Source: Meghimatium bilineatum
Taxonomy: Eukaryota > Mollusca > Gastropoda > Stylommatophora > Philomycidae
Length of the DNA: 64,000 bases
Direction: 5' to 3'
Assembly (NCBI GenBank): GCA_034231615.1
Contig: CM067298.1
Span: 292,020-356,019 of the forward strand
The position numbers and the translations under genes were made by a program. Every line of letters begins with the position of its first letter. The stretch's first letter is position 1. Below, piece after piece: positions 27,562 through 41,378 of this stretch. Under the pieces are notes generated by a model. That model ran no database searches and had not been told where the DNA came from. It worked only from the letters and a program-made list of their open reading frames with translations.

Positions 27562-29912
27562 ACAACAATCTGATCTAACAACAATCTGATCTAACAACAA
27601 TCTGATCTACCAACAGTCAGATCTAACAACAATCTAATCTACCAACAGTCTGATCTAACAACAATCTGATCTACCAACAGTCTGATCTAACAACAATCTG
27701 ATCTAACAACAGTCTGATCTAACAACATTCTGATATAACAACAATAAGATCTACCAACAGTCTGATCTAACAACAGTCTGATCTACCAACAGACTGATCT
27801 AACAAAAGCCTGATCTACCAACAGTCTGATCTAACAACAGTCTGATCTACCAACAGTCTGATCTAAAAACATTCTGATATAACAACAATAAGATCTACCA
27901 ACTGTCTGATCTAACAACTATCTATTCTAACAACAATCTGATCTAACAACAGTCTGATCTAACAACAGTCTGATCTAACAACTATCTATTCTAACAACAA
28001 TCTGATCTAACAACAGTCTGATCTAACAACAACCTTACCTAACAACAGTCTGATCTAACAACAGTCTGATCCAACAACAACCTCACCTAACAACAGTCTG
28101 ATCTAACAACATTCTGATCTAACAACAATAAGATCTAACAACTGTCTGATCTAACAACAATCTGATCTAACAACAATCTGATCTAACAACTGTCTGATCT
28201 AACAACAGTCTGATCTAACAACAGTCTGATATAACAACAATAAGATCTACCAACAGTCTGATCTAACAACTGTCTGATCTAAGAACAGTCTGATCTAACA
28301 ACAATCTGATCTAACGACTCTCTGATCTAACAACAATCTGATCTAACAACTGTCTGATCTAACAACAATCTGATCTAACAACTGTCTGATCTAACAACAA
28401 TCTGATCTAACATCTGTCTGATCTAACAACAACCTCACCTAACAACAGTCTGATCTAACAACAATCTCATCTATCAACTGTCTGATCTATCAACAATCTT
28501 ATCTAACAACTGTCTGATCTAACAACAATCTGATCTAACAACTGTCTGATCTAACAACTGTCTGATCCAACAACAATCTGATCTAACAACAGTCTGATCT
28601 AACATTATTCTGATATAACAACAATAAGATCTACCAACAGTCTGATCTAACAACAATCTGATCTACCAACAGTCTGATCTAACAACAATCCGATCTACCA
28701 ACAGTCTGATCTAACAACAATATGATCTAACAACAATCTGATCTAACAACAATCTGATCTACCAACAGTCTGATCTAACAACAATCTGATCTAACAACAT
28801 TCTGATATGACAACAATAAGATCTACCAACAGTCTGATCTAACAACAATCTGATCTACCAACAGTCTGATCTAACAACAATCTGATCTACCAACAGTATG
28901 ATCTAACAACAATCTGATCTAACAACAATCTGATCTAACAACAATCTGATCTACCAACAGTCTGATCTAACAACAATCTGATCTACCAACAGTCTGATCT
29001 AACAACAATCTGATCTACCAACAGTCTGATCTAACAACAATCTGATCTACCAACAGTCTGATCTAACAACACTCTGATCTACCAACAGTCTGATCTAACA
29101 ACAGTCTGATCTAACAACAGTATGATCTACCAACAGTCTGATCTAACAAAAGTCTGATCTACCAACAGTCTGATCTAACAAAAGTCTGATCTACCAACAG
29201 TCTGATCTAACAACATTCTGATATAACAACAATAAGATCTACCAACAGTCTGATCTAACAACAATCAGATCTAACAACAATAAGATCTACCAACAGTCTG
29301 ATCTAACAACAATCTGATCTAACAACTGTCTGATCTAACAACAATCTGATCTAACAACTGTCTGATCTAACAACAATCTGATCTAACAACTGTCTGATCT
29401 AACAACAATCTGATCTAACAACAGTCTGATCTAACAACAATCTGATCTAACAACTGTCTGATCTAACAACAATCTGATCTAACAACTGTCTGATCTAACA
29501 ACAATCTGATCTAACAACAGTCTGATCTAACAACAATCTGATCTAACAACTGCCTGATCTAACAACAATCTGATCTAACAACTGTCTGATCTAACAACTT
29601 TCTGATCTAACAACAATCTGATCTAACAACATTCTGATATAACAACAATAAGATCTACCAACAGTCTGATCTAACAACAATCTGATCTACCAATCGTCTG
29701 ATCTATCAACAATCTGATCTACCAACAGTCTGATCTAACATCAGTCTGATCTACCAACAGTCTGATCTAACAACATTCTGATATAACAAAAATAAGATCT
29801 ACCAACTGTCTGATCTAACAACAATCAGATCTAACAACAATAAGATCTAACGACAGTCTGATCTAACAACAATCTGATCTACCAACAGTCTGATCTAACA
29901 CCAGTCTGATCT
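27562..29912 (+). repeat. Domain III, end of the second 4.3-kb HOR
   Basis: Continues the HOR with H pairs (about 27,920 and 27,980), GATCC + AACCTCACC (about 28,070), AAGAACAG, CGACTCTCTG (28,315), AACATCTG, AACATTATTCTG, GATATGAC (28,804), then a B-D run and the AATCGTC section (29,692). The G pair after GATCC is shorter than at 23.7 kb: one G and the CTACC monomer are missing near 28,090. The stretch 28,880-29,912 resembles 36,570-37,588, with AATCGTC + CTATCAAC at 29,692 and 37,368. Confidence 0.75.
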
Positions 29913-29929
29913 AACAACAATCTGATTTT
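29913..29929 (+). repeat. 17-bp monomer (one-base insertion), first of eight
   Basis: The monomer AACAACAATCTGATTTT has one extra T. The same 17-mer begins at 31,530, 37,589, 44,304, 49,582, 54,909, 60,331 and 63,276, always after an AACACCAGTCTG monomer and before B-F-C. It serves as the natural register mark of the right-half HORs, whose lengths follow directly: 1,617, 6,059, 6,715, 5,278, 5,327, 5,422 and 2,945 bp. Confidence 0.92.
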
Positions 29930-31529
29930 AACAACAATCTGATCTAACAACAATAAGATCTACCAACAGTCTGATCTAACAACATTCTGATATAACAACA
30001 ATAAGATCTACCAACAATCTGATCTACCAACAGTCTGATCTAACAACAGTCTTATCTAACAACATTATGATATAACAACAATACGATCTAACAACAATCT
30101 GATCTACCAACAGTCTGATCTAATAACAGTCTGATCTAACAACAATCTGATCTAACAACATTCTGATATAACAACAATAAGATCTACCAACAATCTGATC
30201 TACCAACAGTCTGATCTAACAACAGTCTTATCTAACAACATTATGATATAACAACAATACGATCTAACAACAATCTGATCTACCAACATTCTGATCTAAT
30301 AACAGTCTGATCTAACAACAATCTGATCTAACAACATTCTGATATAACAACAATAAGATCTACCAACAGTCTGATCTAACAACAGTTTGATCTACCAACA
30401 GTCTGATCTAACAACAGTCTGATCTACCAACAGTCTGATCTAACAACAGTCTGATCTACCAGCAGTCTGATCTAACAACATTCTGAGATAACAACAATAA
30501 GATCTACCAACAATCTGATCTACCAACAGTCTGATCTAACAACAATCTGATCTACCAACAGTCTGATCTAACAACAGTCTGATCTAACAACAATCTGATC
30601 TAACAACATTCTGATATAACAACACTAAGATCTACCAATAGTCTGATCTAACAACAGTTTGATCTACCAACAGTCTGATCTAACAACAGTCTGATCTACC
30701 AACAGTCTGATCTAACAACAGTCTGATCTACCAACAGTCTGATCTAACAACATTCTGATATAACAACAATAAGATCTACCAACATTCTGATCTAACAACA
30801 ATCTGAACTAACAACAATAAGATCTACCAACAGTCTGATCTACCAACATTCTGATATAACAACAATAAGATCTACCAACAGTCTGATCTAACAACAATCT
30901 GATCTAACAACATTCTGATATAACAACAATAAGATATACCAACAGTCTGATCTAACATCAATAACATCTACCAACAGTCTGATCTAACAACAATCTGATC
31001 TAACAACATTCTGATATAACAACAATAAGATCTACCAACAGTCTGATCTAACAACAGTCTGATCTAACAACAGTCTGATCTAACAGCAATCTGATCTAGC
31101 ACCATTCTGATCTAACACCTGTCTGATCTAACAACAATCTGATCTAACAACAGTCTGATCTAACAACAGTCTGATCTAACAACAGTATGATCTAACAACA
31201 TTTCTATCTAACAACAGTCTGATCTAACAACTATCTATTCTAACAACTGTCTGATCTAACAACTGTCTGATCTAACAACAATCTGATCTAACAACATTCT
31301 GATATAACAACAATAAGATCTACCAACAGTCTGATCTAACAACAATCTGATCTACCAATCGTCTGATCTAACAACAATCTGATCTACCAACAGTCTGATC
31401 TAACATCAGTCTGATCTACCAACAGTCTGATCTAACAACAATCAGATCTAACAACAATAAGATCTAACGACAGTCTGATCTAACAACAATCTGATCTACC
31501 AACAGTCTGATCTAACACCAGTCTGATCT
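29913..31529 (+). repeat. 1,617-bp HOR unit opened by a 17-mer
   Basis: The unit starts with the 17-bp monomer AACAACAATCTGATTTT, one T longer than B, and the next 17-mer begins 1,617 bp on (101 x 16 + 1). It holds two copies of the 176-bp 11-mer (AATACGATCT at 30,080 and 30,256), a GTTTGAT section, GAGATAAC, GATATACC, the AACAGCAATCTG / AGCACCATTCTG / AACACCTG trio (about 31,080) and AACATTTCTATCT. Near 31,430 three monomers (the E-with-AAAATAAG section) present at 29,770 are missing, a 48-bp deletion shared with all copies from 44 kb onward but not with 37.46 kb. Confidence 0.8.
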
Positions 31530-31680
31530 AACAACAATCTGATTTTAACAACAATCTGATCTAACAACAATAAGATCTACCAACAGTCTGATCTAACAAC
31601 ATTCTGATAAAACAACAATAAGATCTACCAACAATCTGATCTACCAACAGTCTGATCTAACAACAGTCTTATCTAACAAC

Positions 31681-33885
31681 ATTATGATATAACAACATTA
31701 CTATCTAACAATAATCTGATCTACCAACAGTCTGATCTAATAACAGTCTGATCTAACAACAATCTGATCTAACAACATTCTGATATAACAACAATAAGAT
31801 CTACCAACAATCTGATCTACCAACAGTCTGATCTAACAACAGTCTTATCTAACAACATTATGATATAACAACAATACGATCTAACAACAATCTGATCTAC
31901 CAACAGTCTGATCTAATAACAGTCTGATCTAACAACAATCTGATCTAACAACATTCTGATATAACAACAATAAGATCTACCAACAGTCTGATCTAACAAC
32001 AGTTTGATCTACCAACAGTCTGATCTAACAACAGTCTGATCTACCAACAGTCTGATCTAACAACAGTCTGATCTACCAGCAGTCTGATCTAACAACATTC
32101 TGAGATAACAACAATAAGATCTACCAACAATCTGATCTACCAACAGTCTGATCTAACAACAATCTGATCTACCAACAGTCTGATCTAACAACAGTCTTAT
32201 CTAACAACAATCTGATCTAACACCATTCTGATATAACAACACTAAGATCTACCAATAGTCTGATCTAACAACAGTTTGATCTACCAACAGTCTGATCTAA
32301 CAACAGTCTGATCTACCAACAGTCTGATCTAACAACAGTCTGATCTACCAACAGTCTGATCTACCAACATTCTGATATAACAACAATAAGATCTACCAAC
32401 AGTCTGATCTAACAACAATCTGATCTAACAACATTCTGATATAACAACAATAAGATATACCAACAGTCTGATCTAAGATCAATAAGATCTACCAACAGTC
32501 TGATCTAACAACAATCTGATCTAACAACATTCTGATATAACAACAATAAGATCTACCAACAGTCTGATCTAACAACAGTCTGATCTAACAACAGTCTGAT
32601 CTAACAGCAATCTGATCTAGCACCATTCTGATCTAACACCTGTCTGATCTAACAACAATCTGATCTAGCAACAGTCTGATCTAATAACAGTCTAATCTAA
32701 CAACAACATCTAACAACAGTCTGATCTAACAACAATCTGATCTAACAACATTCTGATATAACAACAATACGATCTTCCAACAGTCTGATCTAACAACAGT
32801 CTGATCTACCAACAGTCTGATCTAACAACAATCTGATCTAAGAACTGTCTGATCTAACAACAATCTGATCTAACAACTGTCTGATCTAACAACAATCTGA
32901 TCTAACAACAGTCTGATCTAACAACAATCTGATCTAACAACTGTCTGATCTAACAACAATCTGATCTAACAACTGTCTGATCTAACAACAATCTGATCTA
33001 ACAACAGTCTGATCTAACAACAATCTGATCTAACAACTGCCTGATCTAACAACAATCTGATCTAACAACTGTCTGATCTAACAACTGTCTGATCTAACAA
33101 CAATCTGATCTAACAACATTCTGATATAACAACAATAAGATCTACCAACAGTCTGATCTAACAACAATCTGATCTAACAACAATCTGATCTAACAACAAT
33201 CTGATCTAACAACAATCTGATCTACCAACAGTCAGATCTAACAACAATCTAATCTACCAACAGTCTGATCTAACAACAATCTGATCTACCAACAGTCTGA
33301 TCTAACAACAATCTGATCTACCAACAGTCTGATCTAACAACAATCTGATCTACCAACAGTCTGATCTAACAACAGTCTGATCTAACAACATTCTGATATA
33401 ACAACAATAAGATCTACCAACAGTCTGATCTAACAACAGTCTGATCTACCAACAGACTGATCTAACAAAAGTCTGATCTACCAACAGTCTGATCTAACAA
33501 CAGTCTGATCTACCAACAGTCTGATCTAAAAACATTCTGATATAACAACAATAAGATCTACCAACTGTCTGATCTAACAACTATCTATTCTAACAACAAT
33601 CTGATCTAACAACAGTCTGATCTAACAACAGTCTGATCTAACAACTATCTATTCTAACAACAATCTGATCTAACAACAGTCTGATCTAACAACAACCTTA
33701 CCTAACAACAGTCTGATCTAACAACAGTCTGATCCAACAACAACCTCACCTAACAACAGCCTGATCTAACAACAACCTCACCTACCAACAGTCTGATCTA
33801 ACAACATTCTGATCTAACAACAATAAGATCTAACAACTGTCTGATCTAACAACAATCTGATCTAACAACAATCTGATCTAACAAC
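31681..33885 (+). repeat. 2,205-bp tandem duplication, left copy
   Basis: Matches 33,886-36,090 at an offset of 2,205 bp (138 x 16 - 3): CATTAC at 31,696 and 33,901, the 13-mer at 32,699 and 34,904, and GATCTTCC (CTTCC at 32,774 and 34,979). The -3 comes from the 13-mer. Differences seen: ACTATC against ACGATC at the start, CTTATC against CTGATC at about 32,201, and AAGATCAA against AAGAACAA at about 32,475. The unit combines an AATACGATC section, a GTTTGAT section, the AGCACCATTCTG trio, a B-D run and an H/G section. Confidence 0.87.
32699..32711 (+). repeat. 13-bp monomer (three-base deletion), first of seven
   Basis: The monomer AACAACAACATCT resembles G shortened by three bases. The others begin at 34,904, 40,038, 41,379, 46,657, 51,919 and 57,150; the last two end ATGT instead of ATCT. 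In the first three the preceding monomer is AATAACAGTCTAATCT, in the last four AACATCTGTCTAATCT, so the marker was moved into a new context by one recombination. Confidence 0.9.
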
Positions 33886-36090
33886 ATTATGATATAACAA
33901 CATTACGATCTAACAATAATCTGATCTACCAACAGTCTGATCTAATAACAGTCTGATCTAACAACAATCTGATCTAACAACATTCTGATATAACAACAAT
34001 AAGATCTACCAACAATCTGATCTACCAACAGTCTGATCTAACAACAGTCTTATCTAACAACATTATGATATAACAACAATACGATCTAACAACAATCTGA
34101 TCTACCAACAGTCTGATCTAATAACAGTCTGATCTAACAACAATCTGATCTAACAACATTCTGATATAACAACAATAAGATCTACCAACAGTCTGATCTA
34201 ACAACAGTTTGATCTACCAACAGTCTGATCTAACAACAGTCTGATCTACCAACAGTCTGATCTAACAACAGTCTGATCTACCAGCAGTCTGATCTAACAA
34301 CATTCTGAGATAACAACAATAAGATCTACCAACAATCTGATCTACCAACAGTCTGATCTAACAACAATCTGATCTACCAACAGTCTGATCTAACAACAGT
34401 CTGATCTAACAACAATCTGATCTAACACCATTCTGATATAACAACACTAAGATCTACCAATAGTCTGATCTAACAACAGTTTGATCTACCAACAGTCTGA
34501 TCTAACAACAGTCTGATCTACCAACAGTCTGATCTAACAACAGTCTGATCTACCAACAGTCTGATCTACCAACATTCTGATATAACAACAATAAGATCTA
34601 CCAACAGTCTGATCTAACAACAATCTGATCTAACAACATTCTGATATAACAACAATAAGATATACCAACAGTCTGATCTAAGAACAATAAGATCTACCAA
34701 CAGTCTGATCTAACAACAATCTGATCTAACAACATTCTGATATAACAACAATAAGATCTACCAACAGTCTGATCTAACAACAGTCTGATCTAACAACAGT
34801 CTGATCTAACAGCAATCTGATCTAGCACCATTCTGATCTAACACCTGTCTGATCTAACAACAATCTGATCTAGCAACAGTCTGATCTAATAACAGTCTAA
34901 TCTAACAACAACATCTAACAACAGTCTGATCTAACAACAATCTGATCTAACAACATTCTGATATAACAACAATACGATCTTCCAACAGTCTGATCTAACA
35001 ACAGTCTGATCTACCAACAGTCTGATCTAACAACAATCTGATCTAAGAACTGTCTGATCTAACAACAATCTGATCTAACAACTGTCTGATCTAACAACAA
35101 TCTGATCTAACAACAGTCTGATCTAACAACAATCTGATCTAACAACTGTCTGATCTAACAACAATCTGATCTAACAACTGTCTGATCTAACAACAATCTG
35201 ATCTAACAACAGTCTGATCTAACAACAATCTGATCTAACAACTGCCTGATCTAACAACAATCTGATCTAACAACTGTCTGATCTAACAACTGTCTGATCT
35301 AACAACAATCTGATCTAACAACATTCTGATATAACAACAATAAGATCTACCAACAGTCTGATCTAACAACAATCTGATCTAACAACAATCTGATCTAACA
35401 ACAATCTGATCTAACAACAATCTGATCTACCAACAGTCAGATCTAACAACAATCTAATCTACCAACAGTCTGATCTAACAACAATCTGATCTACCAACAG
35501 TCTGATCTAACAACAATCTGATCTACCAACAGTCTGATCTAACAACAATCTGATCTACCAACAGTCTGATCTAACAACAGTCTGATCTAACAACATTCTG
35601 ATATAACAACAATAAGATCTACCAACAGTCTGATCTAACAACAGTCTGATCTACCAACAGACTGATCTAACAAAAGTCTGATCTACCAACAGTCTGATCT
35701 AACAACAGTCTGATCTACCAACAGTCTGATCTAAAAACATTCTGATATAACAACAATAAGATCTACCAACTGTCTGATCTAACAACTATCTATTCTAACA
35801 ACAATCTGATCTAACAACAGTCTGATCTAACAACAGTCTGATCTAACAACTATCTATTCTAACAACAATCTGATCTAACAACAGTCTGATCTAACAACAA
35901 CCTTACCTAACAACAGTCTGATCTAACAACAGTCTGATCCAACAACAACCTCACCTAACAACAGCCTGATCTAACAACAACCTCACCTACCAACAGTCTG
36001 ATCTAACAACATTCTGATCTAACAACAATACGATCTAACAACTGTCTGATCTAACAACAATCTGATCTAACAACAATCTGATCTAACAAC
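33886..36090 (+). repeat. 2,205-bp tandem duplication, right copy
   Basis: Begins abruptly with AACAACATTATGATAT directly after a pair of B monomers. In the right copy the corresponding B pair (about 36,060) continues to a D monomer instead. This marks the junction of the duplication near 33,885, with the crossover inside the shared AACAAC. After 36,090 the normal order D, A, GATAT, F, C, D, AAGAACAG, CGACTCTCTG (36,215) resumes. Confidence 0.85.
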
Positions 36091-37588
36091 TGTCTGATCT
36101 AACAACAGTCTGATCTAACAACAGTCTGATATAACAACAATAAGATCTACCAACAGTCTGATCTAACAACTGTCTGATCTAAGAACAGTCTGATCTAACA
36201 ACAATCTGATCTAACGACTCTCTGATCTAACAACAATCTGATCTAACAACTGTCTGATCTAACAACAATCTGATCTAACAACTGTCTGATCTAACAACAA
36301 TCTGATCTAACATCTGTCTGATCTAACAACAACCTCACCTAACAACAGTCTGATCTAACAACAATCTCATCTATCAACTGTCTGATCTATCAACAATCTT
36401 ATCTAACAACTGTCTGATCTAACAATAATCTGATCTAACAACTGTCTGATCTAACAACTGTCTGATCCAACAACAATCTGATCTAACAACAGTCTGATCT
36501 AACATTATTCTGATATAACAACAATAAGATCTACCAACAGTCTGATCTAACAACAATCTGATCTACCAACAGTATGATCTAACAACAATCTGATCTAACA
36601 ACAATCTGATCTAACAACAATCTGATCTACCAACAGTCTGATCTAACAACAATCTGATCTACCAACAGTCTGATCTAACAACAATCTGATCTACCAACAG
36701 TCTGATCTAACAACAATCTGATCTACCAACAGTCTGATCTAACAACAATCTGATCTACCAACAGTCTGATCTAACAACAGTCTGATCTAACAACAGTATG
36801 ATCTACCAACAGTCTGATCTAACAAAAGTCTGATCTACCAACAGTCTGATCTAACAAAAGTCTGATCTACCAACAGTCTGATCTAACAACATTCTGATAT
36901 AACAACAATAAGATCTACCAACAGTCTGATCTAACAACAATCAGATCTAACAACAATAAGATCTACCAACAGTCTGATCTAACAACAATCTGATCTAACA
37001 ACTGTCTGATCTAACAACAATCTGATCTAACAACTGTCTGATCTAACAACAATCTGATCTAACAACTGTCTGATCTAACAACAATCTGATCTAACAACAG
37101 TCTGATCTAACAACAATCTGATCTAACAACTGTCTGATCTAACAACAATCTGATCTAACAACTGTCTGATCTAACAACAATCTGATCTAACAACAGTCTG
37201 ATCTAACAACAATCTGATCTAACAACTGCCTGATCTAACAACAATCTGATCTAACAACTGTCTGATCTAACAACTGTCTGATCTAACAACAATCTGATCT
37301 AACAACATTCTGATATAACAACAATAAGATCTACCAACAGTCTGATCTAACAACAATCTGATCTACCAATCGTCTGATCTATCAACAATCTGATCTACCA
37401 ACAGTCTGATCTAACATCAGTCTGATCTACCAACAGTCTGATCTAACAACATTCTGATATAACAAAAATAAGATCTACCAACAGTCTGATCTAACAACAA
37501 TCAGATCTAACAACAATAAGATCTAACGACAGTCTGATCTAACAACAATCTGATCTACCAACAGTCTGATCTAACACCAGTCTGATCT
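36091..37588 (+). repeat. Transitional block resembling 28.2-29.9 kb
   Basis: Carries CGACTCTCTG (36,215), AACATCTG, CTATCAAC, AACATTATTCTG, C-B dimers, an AACAAAAG pair, a B-D run with TGCCTG and the AATCGTC + CTATCAAC section (37,368). The offset to its relative at 29,692 is 7,676 bp, exactly 480 x 16 - 4, which equals the two intervening 17-mers (+2) and two 13-mers (-6). At 36,570-36,600 it lacks several C-B monomers and the GATATGAC section found at 28.8 kb. Confidence 0.75.
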
Positions 37589-40500
37589 AACAACAATCTG
37601 ATTTTAACAACAATCTGATCTAACAACAATAAGATCTACCAACAGTCTGATCTAACAACATTCTGATATAACAACAATAAGATCTACCAACAATCTGATC
37701 TACCAACAGTCTGATCTAACAACAGTCTTATCTAACAACATTATGATATAACAACAATACGATCTAACAACAATCTGATCTACCAACAGTCTGATCTAAT
37801 AACAGTCTGATCTAACAACAATCTGATCTAACAACATTCTGATATAACAACAATAAGATCTACCAACAATCTGATCTACCAACAGTCTGATCTAACAACA
37901 GTCTTATCTAACAACATTATGATATAACAACAATACGATCTAACAACAATCTGATCTACCAACAGTCTGATCTAATAACAGTCTGATCTAACAACAATCT
38001 GATCTAACAACATTCTGATATAACAACAATAAGATCTACCAACAGTCTGATCTAACAACAGTTTGATCTACCAACAGTCTGATCTAACAACAGTCTGATC
38101 TACCAACAGTCTTATCTAACAACAGTCTGATCTACCAGCAGTCTGATCTAACAACATTCTGAGATAACAACAATAAGATCTACCAACAATCTGATCTAAC
38201 AACTGTCTGATCTAACAACAATCTGATCTACCAACAGTCTGATCTAACAACAATCTGATCTAACAACTGTCTGATCTAACAACAATCTGATCTAACAACT
38301 GTCTGATCTAACAACAATCTGATCTAACAACAGTCTGATCTAACAACAATCTGATCTAACAACTGCCTGATCTAACAACAATCTGATCTAACAACTGTCT
38401 GATCTAACAACTGTCTGAACTAACAACAATCTGATCTAACAACATTCTGATATAACAACAATAAGATCTACCAACAGTCTGATCTAACAACAATCTGATC
38501 TAACAACAATCTGATCTAACAACAATCTGATCTAACAACAATCTGATCTACCAACAGTCAGATCTAACAACAATCTAATCTACCAACAGTCTGATCTAAC
38601 AACAATCTGATCTACCAACAGTCTGATCTAACAACAATCAGATCTAACAACAGTCTGATCTAACAACAATCTGATCTACCAACAGTCTGATCTAACAACA
38701 GTCTGATCTAACAACATTCTGATATAACAACAATAAGATCTACCAACAGTCTGATCTAACAACAGTCTGATCTACCAACAGACTGATCTAACAAAAGTCT
38801 GATCTACCAACAGTCTGATCTAACAACAGTCTGATCTACCAACAGTCTGATCTAAAAACATTCTGATATAACAACAATAAGATCTACCAACTGTCTGATC
38901 TAACAACTATCTATTCTAACAACAATCTGATCTAACAACAGTCTGATCTAACAACAGTCTGATCTAACAACTATCTATTCTAACAACAATCTGATCTAAC
39001 AACAGTCTGATCTAACAACAACCTTACCTAACAACAGTCTGATCTAACAACAGTCTGATCCAACAACAACCTCACCTAACAACAGCCTGATCTAACAACA
39101 ACCTCACCTACCAACAGTCTGATCTAACAACATTCTGATCTAACAACAATAAGATCTAACAACTGTCTGATCTAACAACAATCTGATCTAACAACAGTCT
39201 GATCTAACAACAGTCTGATCTAACAACAATCTGATCTAACAACATTCTGATATAACAACACTAAGATCTACCAATAGTCTGATCTAACAACAGTTTGATC
39301 TACCAACAGTCTGATCTAACAACAGTCTGATCTACCAAAAGTCTGATCTAACAACAGTCTGATCTACCAAAAGTCTGATCTAACAACATTCTGATATAAC
39401 AACAATAAGATCTACCAACATTTTGATCTAACAACAATCTGAACTAACAACAATAAGATCTACCAACAGTCTGATCTACCAACATTCTGATATAACAACA
39501 ATAAGATCTACCAACAGTCTGATCTAACAACAATCTGATCTAACAACATTCTGATATAACAACAATAAGATATACCAACAGTCTGATCTAACATCAATAA
39601 GATCTACCAACAGTCTGATCTAACAACAATCTGATCTAACAACATTCTGATATAACAACAATAAGATCTACCAACAGTCTGATCTAACAACAGTCTGATC
39701 TAACAACAGTCTGATCTAACAGCAATCTGATCTAGCACCATTCTGATCTAACACCTGTCTGATCTAACAACAATCTGATCTAACAACAGTCTGATCTAAC
39801 AACAGTCTGATCTAACAACAGTATGATCTAACAACATTTCTATCTAACAACAGTCTGATCTAACAACTATCTATTCTAACAACAATCTGATCTAACAATA
39901 ACCTCTCCTAACAACAGTCTGATCTAACAACAGTCTGATCTAACAACAGTCTGATTTAACAACAGTCTGATCTAACAACAGTCTGATCTAACAACAGTCT
40001 GATCTAGCAACAGTCTGATCTAATAACAGTCTAATCTAACAACAACATCTAACAACAGTCTGATCTAACAACAATCTGATCTAACAACATTCTGATATAA
40101 CAACAATACGATCTACCAACAGTCTGATCTAACAACAGTCTGATCTACCAACAGTCTGATCTAACAAAAGTCTGATCTACCAACTGTCTGATCTAACAAC
40201 AGTCTGATCTACCAACAGTCTGATCTAACAACAATCTGATCTACCAACAGTCTGATCTAACAACAATCTGATCTAACAACAATCTGACCTAACAATAATC
40301 TGATCTACCAACAGTCTGATCTAACAACAATCTGATCTAACAACATTCTGATATAACAACAATAAGATCTACCAACAGTCTGATCTAACAACAATCTGAT
40401 CTACCAACAGTCTGATCTAACAACAATCTGATCTAACAACAATCTGATCTAACAACAATCTGATCTAACAACAATCTGATCTACCAACAGTCTGATCTAA

Positions 40501-41362
40501 CAACAATCTAATCTACCAACAGTCTGATCTAACAACAATCTGATCTACCAACAGTCTGATCTAACAACAATCTGATCTACCAACAGTCTGATCTAACAAC
40601 AATCTGATCTACCAACAGTCTGATCTAACAACAGTCTGATCTAACAACATTCTGATATAACAACAATAAGATCTACCAACAGTCTGATCTAACAACAGTC
40701 TGATCTACCAACAGACTGATCTAACAAAAGTCTGATCTACCAACAGTCTGATCTAACAACAGTCTGATCTACCAACAGTCTGATCTAACAACATTCTGAT
40801 ATAACAACAATAAGATCTACCAACAGTCTGATCTAACAACTATCTATTCTAACAACAATCTGATCTAACAACAGTCTGATCTAACAACAGTCTGATCTAA
40901 CAACTATCTATTCTAACAACAATCTGATCTAACAACAGTCTGATCTAACAACAACCTCACCTAACAACAGTCTGATCTAACAACAGTCTGATCCAACAAC
41001 AACCTCACCTAACAACAGCCTGATCTAACAACAACCTCACCTACCAACAGTCTGATCTAACAACATTCTGATCTAACAACAATAAGATCTAACAACTGTC
41101 TGATCTAACAACAATCTGATCTAACAACAATCTGATCTAACAACTGTCTGATCTAACAACAGTCTGATCTAACAACAGTCTGATATAACAACAATAAGAT
41201 CTACCAACAGTCTGATCTAACAACTGTCTGATCTAAGAACAGTCTGATCTAACAACAATCTGATCTAACGACTCTCTGATCTAACAACAATCTGATCTAA
41301 CAACTGTCTGATCTAACAACAATCTGATCTAACAACTGTCTGATCTAACAACAATCTGATCT

Positions 41363-41378
41363 AACATCTGTCTAATCT
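41363..41378 (+). repeat. Chimeric monomer joining two sections
   Basis: AACATCTGTCTAATCT combines the front of AACATCTGTCTGATCT (seen in the same HOR place at about 36,310 and 42,704) with the back of AATAACAGTCTAATCT (32,683; 40,022), which always precedes the 13-mer. The chimera is reproduced in front of the 13-mers at 46,657, 51,919 and 57,150, so the joining happened once and was then multiplied with the HOR. Confidence 0.82.
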
